From contig JAEUQK010000022.1 of assembly GCA_016789265.1 (NCBI GenBank), positions 1 to 64,000 on the forward strand: a DNA stretch of 64,000 nt, written 5' to 3'. The translations under genes and the position numbers were made by a program. How positions within the stretch are numbered: the stretch's first letter is position 1; the number at the start of each line of letters is the position of its first letter. Below the pieces are notes generated by a model. That model ran no database searches. It was given only the letters and a program-made list of their open reading frames with translations, and was not told the DNA's origin. Positions 54,608 to 63,585 of the stretch are shown here, in pieces. The stretch is from Blastocatellia bacterium (GTDB taxonomy: Bacteria; Acidobacteriota; Blastocatellia; Pyrinomonadales; Pyrinomonadaceae).

Positions 54608-55048
54608 TCAAAAGAACCCTTTCGTCAGGTTGATGTCATACTCCAGATATGCCTTCAGACTGCAGCAAACCTGCATCCATCCGGCGCAGTTATCATATGA
54701 ATGCTTCAATCCGGTTTCATTCTCTTTCCAACCGGATTCGCTGATAGAAACGATAGTCTCGTCTTGACCAACAGCCTCGAACCGGATCTCAACCCGCGTC
54801 ATCGTATCTCCGTCATGCGACAGCCATTCGAACGCGATCAGTTCATTCTTTTGACATTCCTTTACGTGAACCTCATAGGCGGTCGGCCAGTAATCCCATT
54901 CCCAGATAACAGTGGTCCCGGCATCTAGCGGCGCACTTGCACGTTTCGTCGTGAAGTAACTCTCTAGCTTTCGCGGATCGTAAACTGCGTCGAAAACCTC
55001 TGCGACCGGCTTTTGTATCTTCGTCTGTAGACGAAATTTCAGTTCCAT
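54608..55048 (-). CDS. SRPBCC/AHSA1-domain protein, copy 2
   Basis: The 146-residue protein is a START-like SRPBCC fold. It begins LKFRLQTKIQKPVAEVFDAVYDPRKLESYFTTKRASAPL, has a VIWEWDYWP strand and ends ETGLKHSYDNCAGWMQVCCSLKAYLEYDINLTKG. It is a clear paralogue of the gene immediately upstream (three-base gap). AHSA1-type proteins bind small hydrophobic ligands. Together with the divergent ArsR gene it forms a common regulator/SRPBCC module of unknown function. Confidence 0.82.
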   Translation of the reverse strand: MELKFRLQTKIQKPVAEVFDAVYDPRKLESYFTTKRASAPLDAGTTVIWEWDYWPTAYEVHVKECQKNELIAFEWLSHDGDTMTRVEIRFEAVGQDETIVSISESGWKENETGLKHSYDNCAGWMQVCCSLKAYLEYDINLTKGFF

Positions 55049-55051
55049 GAT

Positions 55052-55543
55052 CTAAGCCTTCGCGGTCCCATGATGATCCTCGGGTTTGTAGAGTCCTTCA
55101 AACGCGCCTTTTCGAAGGTTTATCCCGTATTCAGTAAATGCTTTCAGGCAGCAGAGCATCTGTCCCCAGCCGTAACAATTCAGATAGGAACTGTTTAGGT
55201 CATCTTGCGTCTCACGCCATCCGGTCTCGCTTATGCGAACGATCGTGTCTTCACCTTCAGCTTCGAATTGGATCACAACATGAGTTTGCAGTCCTTTCGC
55301 GCCTTCCCAACCAAGTTCGATGAGTTCATTCGGAACAACCGTTTTGACCTCAACGGGAAACTTGATCTTCTCGTCTCCGGGATTGTCGGAAAACGCCCAC
55401 TCGACAGTCGTGCCTTGTCGCAACGGAGCGCTTGCACCGCCGTTCGTAAAATAGCCGCTCAGTTTCGACGGGTCATACACCGCATCGAAAACTTCCGCAA
55501 CGGGCCTCTGGATTTTTGTTTGTACCCTGAATTTTAGTTCCAT
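55052..55543 (-). CDS. SRPBCC/AHSA1-domain protein, copy 1
   Basis: The 163-residue START-like protein opens with ELKFRVQTKIQRPVAEVFDAVYDPSKLSGYFTNGGASAPLRQGTTVEW and ends with a conserved CYGWGQMLCCLKAFTEYGINLRKG segment. It is about half identical to its downstream neighbour by eye, a tandem duplication. It diverges from the ArsR-type gene across a 72-base gap that holds a perfect palindrome, so both directions are probably controlled by that repressor. Confidence 0.83.
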   Translation of the reverse strand: MELKFRVQTKIQRPVAEVFDAVYDPSKLSGYFTNGGASAPLRQGTTVEWAFSDNPGDEKIKFPVEVKTVVPNELIELGWEGAKGLQTHVVIQFEAEGEDTIVRISETGWRETQDDLNSSYLNCYGWGQMLCCLKAFTEYGINLRKGAFEGLYKPEDHHGTAKA

Positions 55544-55597
55544 CGTTATTCTCCTTTCATTTCCCTACGACACCTGTGTTGTCAGGGCGCTGAGTAT

Positions 55598-55617
55598 ATG
55601 TTATAGTTTTATAACAT
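55598..55617. promoter_or_regulatory. Palindromic operator overlapping the ArsR start codon
   Basis: ATGTTATA (55598-55605) and TATAACAT (55610-55617) are perfect arms around GTTT. The right arm includes the first two bases of the start codon at 55616. Position and symmetry are those of an ArsR-family autoregulatory site that could also control the divergent SRPBCC genes. Confidence 0.6.
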
Positions 55618-55942
55618 GTCAAGAGAAAAAAATGAAGATCTCGTTTACAAGGCTCTGGCCGACAGCCGACGCCGCGAGATCCTCGATCTTTTGAAGGACG
55701 AACCAAAGACTACGGGCGATATTTGCGCGAAATTCAAAACTCTCGACCGCTGTACAGTGATGCAGCATCTTGGCGTTTTGGAAAAGGCCGGACTGATCTT
55801 CACTCAAAAAAAAGGAAAATTCAGGTGGAACTACTTGAATTCGGTCCCTATTCGCGAGATCTATGATCGGTGGATCAATAAATACGCCTCGCCTAATGTG
55901 GAACTTCTGAGAGACCTTAAACGGGATCTGGAGTCTAAATAA
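55616..55942 (+). CDS. ArsR-family winged-helix regulator
   Basis: The 108-residue protein has the ArsR/SmtB fold: ALADSRRREILDLLKDEPKTTGDICAKF, then the recognition helix CTVMQHLGVLEKAGLIFTQKKGKFRWNYL. No metal-binding Cys box is present near the recognition helix beyond a single Cys, so it probably senses something other than metal. It is divergent from two AHSA1-type genes, a very common pairing. Translation begins inside its probable operator. Confidence 0.88.
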   Translation: MSREKNEDLVYKALADSRRREILDLLKDEPKTTGDICAKFKTLDRCTVMQHLGVLEKAGLIFTQKKGKFRWNYLNSVPIREIYDRWINKYASPNVELLRDLKRDLESK

Positions 55943-55974
55943 ACAAGCCCGTCGTTGCCGGCGGGCTTGTTTTT
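55941..55974. terminator. Bidirectional rho-independent terminator
   Basis: AAACAAGCCCG (55941-55951) pairs with CGGGCTTGTTT (55962-55972), with T-runs on the plus strand and an A/T-rich flank on the minus strand. It separates the convergent ArsR and LysM genes. Confidence 0.85.
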
Positions 55975-55987
55975 CCATTGTTCCGTT

Positions 55988-56365
55988 TTATTGCGGGATC
56001 TTCAATTCCTGTCCCGGATAGATCTTGTCAGGGTGATTGAGGATATCGCGATTGTGATCCCAGATCGACTTCCACGGAATTCCGTACTTATTCCCGATCT
56101 TGGTCAGGTTGTCTCCCGAAACGACCGTATATGTGTGTACATCACCACCAGCCGCGGCGGCCGCGGTCGTAATGTTCAGGATCAGGTCACTCGATCGGAA
56201 ATCGGGGTCGATCCTCTCATATTCAGCCCAAAGTGCAGCCTTTGCCGCCTCGTCGGGAGCAGAACCGGTGATGTGCAGCACGCCGTCGCCTTCGCTTAGT
56301 TCATAGGTCGTCCCGTTGCTGTTAGCAAGTTCGAGAAGTGTCTGATATTTCTCTTGTAATGACAT
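55988..56365 (-). CDS. LysM-domain protein
   Basis: The 125-residue protein has a BON-like N-terminal half (TYELSEGDGVLHITGSAPDEAAKAALWAEYERID) and a C-terminal LysM motif (YTVVSGDNLTKIGNKYGIPWKSIWDHNRDILNHPDKIYPGQELKIP). It is similar in design to YgaU/KbpA potassium-binding or LysM stress proteins. No signal peptide is visible, so it is probably cytoplasmic. It follows the BON-domain lipoprotein by 17 bases. Confidence 0.85.
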   Translation of the reverse strand: MSLQEKYQTLLELANSNGTTYELSEGDGVLHITGSAPDEAAKAALWAEYERIDPDFRSSDLILNITTAAAAAGGDVHTYTVVSGDNLTKIGNKYGIPWKSIWDHNRDILNHPDKIYPGQELKIPQ

Positions 56366-56382
56366 AATTCCTCCTTTTCGAC

Positions 56383-56862
56383 CTATTTGTTCAGATTGTT
56401 GATAACCTTCTTCGGCTTTGCCTCATTGGCGACCATCATTATCTCGGCAACCTTTGCCTTGTCCACGGTTCCAGTCAATGTGACTTCGCCATCCTTGACC
56501 GCAACGGTTACGCCGGTGATGTTCTTCTTCTTGAGGTTTTCGTTGATCGTACCTTCTAGCATCTTATCCGGTGACGGATGTTCAGGTGTCGGAAGCGGTT
56601 TGGTCTTTAAGCCGGCACCGTCAACCGATTTGATTCCCTCGACCGATTTTGCTGCAGCTTCGGCCTTATTTTTTACCGTTATGTCGGTAACCTCGCCGGT
56701 CAAAGTCGCTACGCCATCCTTCACGGCCACCGTGACGCCTGTGATCTTTTCTGCGGCGAACTTATCGTTTACAGCCTTTGTTAGGTCGGCATCGCTCTTT
56801 CCGCAGCCGATCATGAATAGTGCGGCCGCCAAGGTAAGAAATGTCAATAACTTAACTCTCAT
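56383..56862 (-). CDS. BON-domain lipoprotein with two BON repeats
   Basis: The 159-residue protein has a lipoprotein signal with lipobox (LFMIGCGKS). Two BON domains follow, each with ITGVTVAVKDGxxTLTGxV (near residues 40-58 and 114-133). BON proteins bind membranes or phospholipids and help guard the envelope. AGGAGG lies five bases before the ATG. The two BON repeats are strongly alike, which suggests internal duplication. The 172-base gap upstream (56863-57034) holds no gene and must carry its promoter. Confidence 0.85.
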   Translation of the reverse strand: MRVKLLTFLTLAAALFMIGCGKSDADLTKAVNDKFAAEKITGVTVAVKDGVATLTGEVTDITVKNKAEAAAKSVEGIKSVDGAGLKTKPLPTPEHPSPDKMLEGTINENLKKKNITGVTVAVKDGEVTLTGTVDKAKVAEIMMVANEAKPKKVINNLNK

Positions 56863-57034
56863 TTTCCCTCCTGATTGATCTTTATTTCTAAAAGTACCAT
56901 CGAATCAGACAGACGCGAAAGACACAACATCCATCATGAAACCAAAATCCAACATTGCGTGGACACAATAACTAGTACCGTATTTCAATCTTGATTTATT
57001 GCGGGGTAATTTTCAACAGAAAACTTAGGATTGT

Positions 57035-57550
57035 TCAAAAAAAGATCTCATCGGCGATCTGACGCGCTATCTCGTATGAGGTGAATTCCGGCCTGATAAT
57101 AAAATGCCAGTCTGCCAGGCAATAAATTGCCTGCCTTTGATCGAATAACGCGCGCGCCGCTTCCTTATTTTTGGCGAGCGGGCGTTCTTTCCTTGATTTA
57201 GAAATGTTTGCCCAGCAGTGTTCAAACGTGGATTCGAGCCATACGGTTACCAGCCCATATCGGTTAATCAGTTCACGATTGCGTTCAAGTGTCCACGTTC
57301 CTCCCCCGAGGGAAAGGATCCTTACGTTTGTCGTCGAAAGTACGATCTCGAGATTTCTCGTCTCAAGATCCCTGTAAGCCGGCTCTCCGTCTCTTGTGAG
57401 GATCTCCGGAATGACCCTTCTTTCCGTTCTTTCGATGAATGCGTCCAGATCAACACGTTCGCATCTTAGTATCGACGATAGGTGCCGGGCGACGCTTGAC
57501 TTACCAACACCCATGAATCCTGTAAGAGCTATTCGTTTTTCGCCTTTCAT
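57035..57550 (-). CDS. aroK: Shikimate kinase
   Basis: The ATG at 57550, four bases after the aroA stop, gives 171 residues; a TTG five codons earlier is less likely. The P-loop GFMGVGKSSVARHLS, the shikimate-binding VDLDAFIE, and SLGGGTWTLERNR are diagnostic. The lid is SRKERPLAKN. It phosphorylates shikimate with ATP for chorismate synthesis. The pairing with aroA makes an aromatic amino acid operon. Confidence 0.92.
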   Translation of the reverse strand: MKGEKRIALTGFMGVGKSSVARHLSSILRCERVDLDAFIERTERRVIPEILTRDGEPAYRDLETRNLEIVLSTTNVRILSLGGGTWTLERNRELINRYGLVTVWLESTFEHCWANISKSRKERPLAKNKEAARALFDQRQAIYCLADWHFIIRPEFTSYEIARQIADEIFF

Positions 57551-57554
57551 GGAC

Positions 57555-58853
57555 CTATTGTTCAATTACCGAATCAAGGACCTCAAAGAAGCCAGGAAAG
57601 GAGACTGCGGCGCACTCCGCACCTCCGATCACGGTCTCACCTTTCGCAAAAAGCCCTGCGATAGCAAATGCCATCGCTATCCGATGGTCTCCGAATGAAT
57701 CGATCGTCGCACCTGCCAGGTCTGACTTTCCGACCTTAAGGCCATCTTCAAACTCCTCGACATCGGCACCCATTCGCCTTAGGTTTTCGACCACTGAGGC
57801 GATTCTGTCAGATTCCTTGACTCGCAGCTCACCTGCGTCGCGGATCTCGATGCCGCCCTCGACCTGCGTGCCAAATACTGCAAGTATAGGCACTTCGTCT
57901 ATTAAGTTTGCAACAATTTCACCTTTGACCGTGTTGTCTCGCGACGACGTCAAAGACGATCCGCCCTTCACGATAATTGTTCCGATCGGCTCGCCCCCCG
58001 ATTCGCTTTCATCGCGCATCTCGAAATCCGCTCCGAAACGGCGAAGGACATCGATAACACCGGCGCGAGTAGGATTCAGCCCGACATTCGGTATCTCCAC
58101 ATAGGAACCATCGAGACAGGCGGCTGCCGCCAAAAAGAATGCGGCGGAAGACACATCGGAAGGAACTTCGACGTCACACGCCGACAATTCCGAATCACCC
58201 GTGATCGAGATACGCGTGCCGTCAGGCAACTCAGTTGATCGCAAATTGACCCCGAACCCCTTTAACATTCGTTCAGTATGGTCGCGGGTCGGAACAGTCT
58301 CGATAACCGTGGTCTCACCGTCCGCAAATAGACCGGCCAGCAGGATGCACGATTTCAATTGGGCTGATGCGACCGGCAATCGGTATTCGATCGATCTGAG
58401 GTTCGAATGCCCATTGATCGTTAATGGAGCATGGCCGTCGATCGAATCGATCTCAGCCCCCATTTCGGTCAATGGAACTATTATCCGTTTCATCGGCCGC
58501 TTGCTGAGCGATTCATCACCGATCAGAACGGATTCGAATGGTTGTCCGGCAAGAACTCCGGACAGCAATCTCATCGTCGTCCCGCTGTTACCGCAGTCAA
58601 GCGGTGCCGACGGCATCATCAACCCGCGCTTACCTCGTCCGGTGATCGTGACTTGGTCTGTCTCACGCTCAAATTCCACACCAAGACCAGATAGACAGTT
58701 CAGCGTCGATGTACAATCGGCGCTTGCCGCAAAGTTACTTATTCGGCTTGTTCCTTGAGATAATGCTGATAACATTACGGCTCTGTGCGAGATCGACTTA
58801 TCGCCCGGAAGCCGGATCTTTCCCCGAAGTCTTTTGGCACTCTTAACGATCAT
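57555..58853 (-). CDS. aroA: 3-phosphoshikimate 1-carboxyvinyltransferase (EPSP synthase)
   Basis: The ATG at 58853 gives 432 residues; an in-frame start 18 codons earlier adds a leader with no support. The two-domain fold is visible: LRGKIRLPGDKSISHRAVMLSAL, LDCGNSGTTMRLLSGVLAGQPF, PVASAQLKSCILLAG, EVPSDVSSAAFFLAAAA, GELRVKESDRIASVVENLRRMG and SFGDHRIAMAFAIAGL. The LDCGNSGTTMRLLSG motif with DGxPSD-type sequence missing suggests a class II-like enzyme. It joins shikimate-3-phosphate and phosphoenolpyruvate. Confidence 0.95.
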   Translation of the reverse strand: MIVKSAKRLRGKIRLPGDKSISHRAVMLSALSQGTSRISNFAASADCTSTLNCLSGLGVEFERETDQVTITGRGKRGLMMPSAPLDCGNSGTTMRLLSGVLAGQPFESVLIGDESLSKRPMKRIIVPLTEMGAEIDSIDGHAPLTINGHSNLRSIEYRLPVASAQLKSCILLAGLFADGETTVIETVPTRDHTERMLKGFGVNLRSTELPDGTRISITGDSELSACDVEVPSDVSSAAFFLAAAACLDGSYVEIPNVGLNPTRAGVIDVLRRFGADFEMRDESESGGEPIGTIIVKGGSSLTSSRDNTVKGEIVANLIDEVPILAVFGTQVEGGIEIRDAGELRVKESDRIASVVENLRRMGADVEEFEDGLKVGKSDLAGATIDSFGDHRIAMAFAIAGLFAKGETVIGGAECAAVSFPGFFEVLDSVIEQ

Positions 58854-58939
58854 TTGATCTATATTAGCCCGAATATCGTGTGTTTGTCTTGACAGTCCAC
58901 ACCACAAACCTTTAACTTACAATGAATTACTAGTTCATA

Positions 58940-59350
58940 GTGGAAGAATCGTTTTCATTACCAAGCCGAATTGAATCGGTTGACGAGGCAGCAACAAAAG
59001 CTGACGAGTTCGCAAAACGAGCCGGTCTCGGTGACGACTTTATCGCATCGATCGACTTGGCTGTTCGTGAGTCTGTTGCAAACGCCGTAAAGCACGGAAA
59101 CAAATTTGACGAGTCAAAGTCTGTGGACATCAAACTTATCCGAAACGAGAATGGTTTTGAGATGTTGGTGATCGACCATGGCAATGGATTCGACCCTGAC
59201 GACGTTCCGGACCCAACCGATCCCGCAAATTTATTGAAAGCAAGCGGGCGAGGCATCTTGTTCATGCGTGCTTTCATGGATGTCGTCGAGTGGACAGAGG
59301 CGGACGGTGGCGGCACTCTGGTCCGAATGATCAAACTGCAACAAACATAA
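58940..59350 (+). CDS. RsbW-like anti-sigma factor / serine-protein kinase (GHKL ATPase)
   Basis: The 136-residue protein is read from a GTG. It has the N-box LAVRESVANAVKHGNKFD, the G1 box VIDHGNGFDPDDVPDP and the G2 box ASGRGILFMRAFMDVVEW of the HATPase_c fold. Proteins of this type bind a sigma factor or phosphorylate a STAS antagonist. The STAS gene 90 bases downstream is the expected partner. Which sigma factor they control is not seen here. Confidence 0.88.
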   Translation: MEESFSLPSRIESVDEAATKADEFAKRAGLGDDFIASIDLAVRESVANAVKHGNKFDESKSVDIKLIRNENGFEMLVIDHGNGFDPDDVPDPTDPANLLKASGRGILFMRAFMDVVEWTEADGGGTLVRMIKLQQT

Positions 59351-59440
59351 CGGTCGTTTGGACTTTTACCGGGAAACTGGTCTAAAATCTGCTATCAATT
59401 CAAGAAAGAGAATTTATTTAAACCTAACGAGGAGAGAACA

Positions 59441-59788
59441 ATGTCTGATATCAATATTTCTGAACGCCAGGCCGGCGATGTGACCATTTTGGATCTCGAA
59501 GGCAAGGTCACGATCGGTGAAGGGAGCGTTGCTCTCCGCAATGCCATCCGCCGGCTTCTGGGCGAAGGCAAGACCAAGATCCTTTTGAACCTTGGCTCCG
59601 TCGGCTATATAGATTCAAGCGGTATTGGCGAACTGGTTTCGAGCTTTACAGCTGTGAACAAGGAGGGCGGGACGCTCAAGCTTTTGAACCTGACACAGAA
59701 GATCCAGGATCTGCTCGCGATCACGAAACTCTTGACGGTTTTTGATGTGTTCGACGACGAAGCAAGCGCACTTGCGAGTTTTAACTAG
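59441..59788 (+). CDS. STAS-domain anti-sigma factor antagonist (RsbV-like)
   Basis: The 115-residue STAS protein reads [60 protein letters not shown]. The DSSG motif holds the phosphorylation serine. In its unphosphorylated form it would bind the RsbW-like partner and free the sigma factor. GAGGAGAG precedes the ATG at good spacing. A strong hairpin ends the unit. Confidence 0.92.
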   Translation: MSDINISERQAGDVTILDLEGKVTIGEGSVALRNAIRRLLGEGKTKILLNLGSVGYIDSSGIGELVSSFTAVNKEGGTLKLLNLTQKIQDLLAITKLLTVFDVFDDEASALASFN

Positions 59789-59808
59789 GTACTAAACTGA
59801 ATCTAGTC

Positions 59809-59848
59809 TTAAGGATAAGGAGAACTGCGGTTTTCCTTATCCTTAAGT
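59809..59848 (+). terminator. Perfect 14-bp terminator hairpin
   Basis: CTTAAGGATAAGGA (59809-59822) pairs exactly with TCCTTATCCTTAAG (59835-59848), with a short T-rich tail (TTGTTT). It ends the RsbW/STAS unit. Confidence 0.75.
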
Positions 59849-59930
59849 TGTTTATGAATAATGCATCCTAAGACCGTGTTTAATCATCATTATTTGAGAT
59901 AATTGGGAGAACCCTGGTCCGTATCATTAG

Positions 59931-61715
59931 ATGAGATCTCTATTTTCAGCAATATTTATACTCCTCGCCGCTATCGCCGGACTTGGCCAGAATTCCCCGG
60001 CAGGATCTGACCTTTCGAATTACGGCGTTCGGATCGAGCCTGACAAACGCCTAATGGCAGTATTGGCCACTCTCGAAGCGGCACGCACGATAAACGATTC
60101 CGGCGAATCTGTTCCTGTGATCAATACGCCGTTATCGGCACAGGGGAAACAGTTTCGTGAACTGCTCAAAAGCGATCTGGCGGCGTTAAATGAAGATCTG
60201 CGACAGAAGATCTCCACCTTTGTCATTCAGTACAAACGCCGTAACCCGAACAAGACAGATGCCGAACTGGTGGCGTCGTTCGTTTCTATGGCGTACGCAT
60301 TGACACCAGTTCCGGAACTCGCAGATCCCGTGGTCACATCCGACCTTCCGGGAAACCTGCTTGATGTTCTCGACTTTGCACCGCTTGTTCGCGATTTCTA
60401 CAGGCGCTCGAGTTTTGCTGGCAACCTGCCCGAATATGTTAAGCAGTATCAGTCCGCTTCGGACGCAAAGCTGCGGTCTTCGGCCAGAGAAATGGTCAAT
60501 GAACTCCTAAACTATCTGCACACAAGACCGCAGACCATCTATACCGAAAAGGTCAAGACCGAGACCCAAAAAACCAAGAAAACCGTCCTTACAAATATAG
60601 AGACAAAGGAGCGGGAACGCAGGTTTACGATCGTCCCCGAGATGCTCGCACCTCTCGGCACGATCAACTTCGTAAACATAAAGGATGACTATTATGCCGT
60701 CTTATCACCGGACACCGATCTCTTTGTATCAGAGGTCAGACGCGGATTTCTTCAGTTCGTTGTCGACCCGATCGTTTTATCAAATGCAAAGGACATCGCT
60801 TCAATACGCGACTCGGTCAAGACGATCCTCGACGAGCGACGAAAGATCGACCCAAGCATTTCACCCGACGTGTATCTTACCGTTTCCCGATCGCTGGTAG
60901 CGGCGATCGATGCGAAGCAGCTTGAGAATTTTCGCCTTCGTATTGCCACGGATCAAGCGAGAGCGAAGATCGCCCAAATGGGCGGCTCAGATCCGAGCGG
61001 AAAGGTTTTTAAAGACCTTGAGGCGTTCAAGGCCCAACTGGCCGATGAAACGGCTCTCAGGCTTTCAGAAGATTTTGAAAAAGGAGCTGTGCTTGATTTC
61101 TATTTCGCCGAGCAATTAAAGGGTGTGGAAGAGTCAGGTGTGGACATTGCTGCGGCCATGCGAGAGATGATCCTTTCATTTGATGCTTCTAAGGAGGCCG
61201 GAAGATACGATCGATACGCCGAAGCCAGAAAACGTGCGATCGCCGTACGGGAAGATCGTAAAAAGAACCCAACGACCGTTGCGATCGTCGAAAATCCTGT
61301 GACTACAAAGCTGATCGAGATCCAGAAAAAGGTCGAGGCAAAGGATTACGCTAACGCTGAAGGTGATCTCAAAAAACTGCTTTCCGAGAATCCTGCAGAG
61401 GCTCGCATTTACTACAATCTCGGTCGCGTTTCGAGTCTAGTTGCGCAAGGCATAGAGGACCAGGATGCACAAAGGGCAAAACTACTCGAGGCGAAAGTCG
61501 CCTTTGAGAATGTGATCCGTCTCGCTCAAAAGCAAAAGGTCGATGCAGCACTTCAGTCGTTGTCGTACGTCTCGCTCGCAAAGATCTACGAATTTTTCGA
61601 TGACAAGACCTACGCGATCGGTATATACGACGCGGCGATCAAGCTCGGAGACGTGACCGGCGGAGCCTTTAAGGAAGCGATCGCGTCTAAGCAGCGGTTG
61701 ATGAAAAACCAATGA
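59931..61715 (+). CDS. Secreted protein with C-terminal TPR-like repeats; function unknown
   Basis: The 594-residue protein has a signal peptide (to about AGLGQ). A long alpha-helical body follows without a recognised domain (LDFAPLVRDFYRRSSFAGNLPEYVKQYQSASD, FTIVPEMLAPLGTINFVNIKDDYYAVLSPDTDL). The FTIVPEMLAPLGTINF-RDDY pattern resembles the unnamed DUF4932-like peptidase-fold proteins, but no HExxH is seen. The last 130 residues carry TPR-like helices (KVEAKDYANAEGDLKKLLSENPAEARIYYNLGRV, SLAKIYEFFDDKTYAIGIYDAAIKLGD). It probably works in the periplasm in protein-protein contact. Confidence 0.65.
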   Translation: MRSLFSAIFILLAAIAGLGQNSPAGSDLSNYGVRIEPDKRLMAVLATLEAARTINDSGESVPVINTPLSAQGKQFRELLKSDLAALNEDLRQKISTFVIQYKRRNPNKTDAELVASFVSMAYALTPVPELADPVVTSDLPGNLLDVLDFAPLVRDFYRRSSFAGNLPEYVKQYQSASDAKLRSSAREMVNELLNYLHTRPQTIYTEKVKTETQKTKKTVLTNIETKERERRFTIVPEMLAPLGTINFVNIKDDYYAVLSPDTDLFVSEVRRGFLQFVVDPIVLSNAKDIASIRDSVKTILDERRKIDPSISPDVYLTVSRSLVAAIDAKQLENFRLRIATDQARAKIAQMGGSDPSGKVFKDLEAFKAQLADETALRLSEDFEKGAVLDFYFAEQLKGVEESGVDIAAAMREMILSFDASKEAGRYDRYAEARKRAIAVREDRKKNPTTVAIVENPVTTKLIEIQKKVEAKDYANAEGDLKKLLSENPAEARIYYNLGRVSSLVAQGIEDQDAQRAKLLEAKVAFENVIRLAQKQKVDAALQSLSYVSLAKIYEFFDDKTYAIGIYDAAIKLGDVTGGAFKEAIASKQRLMKNQ

Positions 61716-61798
61716 CAACAATAGCGACAGAACTCACAGGATCATGACTCCCACTACCCCTGTGGCTAATTCCTGCCTATTTTGCTAACTTCAAGCAA

Positions 61799-62698
61799 GT
61801 GTCGATCTCAACATTTCACAGCGGCTATGCTGCGTTGATCGGGCGTCCGAACGCGGGCAAATCCACGCTCCTGAATCGCATTGTCGGCGAAAAGATCGCC
61901 GCCGTCTCAAACAAACCGCAAACCACGCGGCATCGAATTCAAGGCATCTACACCGACGAAAAAGGCCAGATCATCTTTGTCGATACGCCCGGCGTTCATA
62001 AGCCGGGACACCTTCTTAACCGACGAATGATGGCGGCCGTGCATGACGCTTTAATGTCCGTTGACGTTGTTGTGCTGATGCGCGATGCGAGCGTTTCGAC
62101 CGGAAACGGCGACCGATTTGTTCTCGACCTGGTCAAAGGATCACGTAAACCGGCAGTTCTCGTACTTAACAAGATCGACAAGGTCAAGAACAAAGCTGAG
62201 ATCCTACCGTTGATCGAATTTTATTCAAAGGAGTACGATTTTGCCGAGATAGTACCGGTGTCTGCACTCAAGGGCGACGCGGTAGCTAACCTGCTATCAC
62301 AGATCGTAAAACATTTGCCGGCAGGTGAGCCGATCTTTTCAGAAGACGAACTGACCGACCAGCCGATGCGGTCGATTGTTGCTGAAATGGTCCGTGAAAA
62401 GATCCTTCGATCTACCGGCGAAGAAATTCCGTATGTCACTGCGGTGGTTACCGAAAGATGGGATGAGAGTGACCCTGAAAAGCTTCAGATCTACTGCGCG
62501 GTCTATGTCGAACGGCCGTCGCAAAAAGGAATAATAATCGGCAAAGGCGGTTCAAAGCTAAAACAGATCGGCAGCGAAGCGCGTGAAGACATTGAAAAGC
62601 TTTTGGGACGCCACGTTCACCTCCAGTTATTTGTAAAGGTCGTCGAAGATTGGCGTAACAAAGAACGAGAGCTCGATGAGATGGGGATTCGCGAGTGA
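61799..62698 (+). CDS. era: GTPase Era
   Basis: The 299-residue protein is read from a GTG. GTPase motifs are GRPNAGKSTLLNRIVG (G1), TTRHRIQGI (G2), FVDTPGVHKP (G3), NKIDKV (G4) and SALKGD (G5). The C-terminal KH domain contains GIIIGKGGSKLKQIGSEAREDIEKLL. Era binds 16S rRNA near the 3' end and assists 30S assembly. It overlaps prmA by four bases (GTGA), so the two are translated together. Confidence 0.96.
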   Translation: MSISTFHSGYAALIGRPNAGKSTLLNRIVGEKIAAVSNKPQTTRHRIQGIYTDEKGQIIFVDTPGVHKPGHLLNRRMMAAVHDALMSVDVVVLMRDASVSTGNGDRFVLDLVKGSRKPAVLVLNKIDKVKNKAEILPLIEFYSKEYDFAEIVPVSALKGDAVANLLSQIVKHLPAGEPIFSEDELTDQPMRSIVAEMVREKILRSTGEEIPYVTAVVTERWDESDPEKLQIYCAVYVERPSQKGIIIGKGGSKLKQIGSEAREDIEKLLGRHVHLQLFVKVVEDWRNKERELDEMGIRE

Positions 62699-63573
62699 AC
62701 AACGTAAATGCCGAGAAATGGATCGCTGTCGACATTACCGTTCGACAGGAGGCAGCTGAGGCTGTTGAATTTGCTCTGAATTCCCTTGATGCCCTCGGTA
62801 CATCGATAAGTTTCCGCAAGATCGGCCAAACAGAGTCGCTGACGGTAACCGGATATTTCCACGAACCTCCCGATTCGCTGGTCCTTCAGGACGAACTTCA
62901 ATATGCCCTGCGCACTTACGGTTTCGGTATGGATGCCATCGTTTCCGTTGAAAACTCCGAGATCGAAAACACCGATTGGCTTGCCGAATGGAAGAAGCAT
63001 TGGAAACCTACCACGATCGGCAGATTCGTGATAGCACCACCGTGGGCAGATATTGAAGCCGCGGACAAGATCATGATCCGCATCGAGCCGAATATGGCAT
63101 TCGGCACCGGCACACACGAAACGACACAGCTTTGCATTAACGCGATCGACGAACTTTACCATCCCGGAGACTCGTTTCTCGACGTAGGGACCGGAACGGG
63201 CATCCTTGCGATAGCAGCAGCCAAACTCGTGAACGGAGAGTCTGATTTCCTAGGCATCGACAACGACCCTGATTCGGTAAAAATAGCGATGGAAAATGCC
63301 GAATCGAATGGCGTGAGCTTCATCGAATTTGCGCTTGAGACCTTGAACCCAGAATTACGGCCGTTTGATTTCGTTTGCGCGAACCTCACCATCGCCGTGA
63401 TCTTGCCGATGCTCAAAGATCTTCTAACCAAAACACGCAAAACATTGGTTATGTCAGGAATTTTGGCTGAACAAGAACCGTTGATAGTCGAAGCATTGGC
63501 CAAACAAAATGTAGAGAATCCTCATATAGATCGGCAGGGCGAGTGGATATCTGTGACAGTTGTAAAAGCGTGA
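62695..63573 (+). CDS. prmA: Ribosomal protein L11 methyltransferase
   Basis: The 292-residue protein is read from GTG. PrmA signatures are NTDWLAEWKKHWKPTTIG, FGTGTHETTQLCINAI, motif I FLDVGTGTGILAIAAAKL and DFVCANLTIAVILPML with the NL pair, then MSGILAEQE. It trimethylates lysines and the N-terminus of L11. The era-prmA coupling places two ribosome-related functions together. Confidence 0.94.
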   Translation: MNNVNAEKWIAVDITVRQEAAEAVEFALNSLDALGTSISFRKIGQTESLTVTGYFHEPPDSLVLQDELQYALRTYGFGMDAIVSVENSEIENTDWLAEWKKHWKPTTIGRFVIAPPWADIEAADKIMIRIEPNMAFGTGTHETTQLCINAIDELYHPGDSFLDVGTGTGILAIAAAKLVNGESDFLGIDNDPDSVKIAMENAESNGVSFIEFALETLNPELRPFDFVCANLTIAVILPMLKDLLTKTRKTLVMSGILAEQEPLIVEALAKQNVENPHIDRQGEWISVTVVKA

Positions 63574-63585
63574 CCATCCTCTGGC

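Noticed and set aside
61735..61764. CACAGG/CCTGTG inverted repeat upstream of era
   Set aside because: Only six bases per arm with an 18-base loop and no T-run; too weak to call as a terminator or operator.
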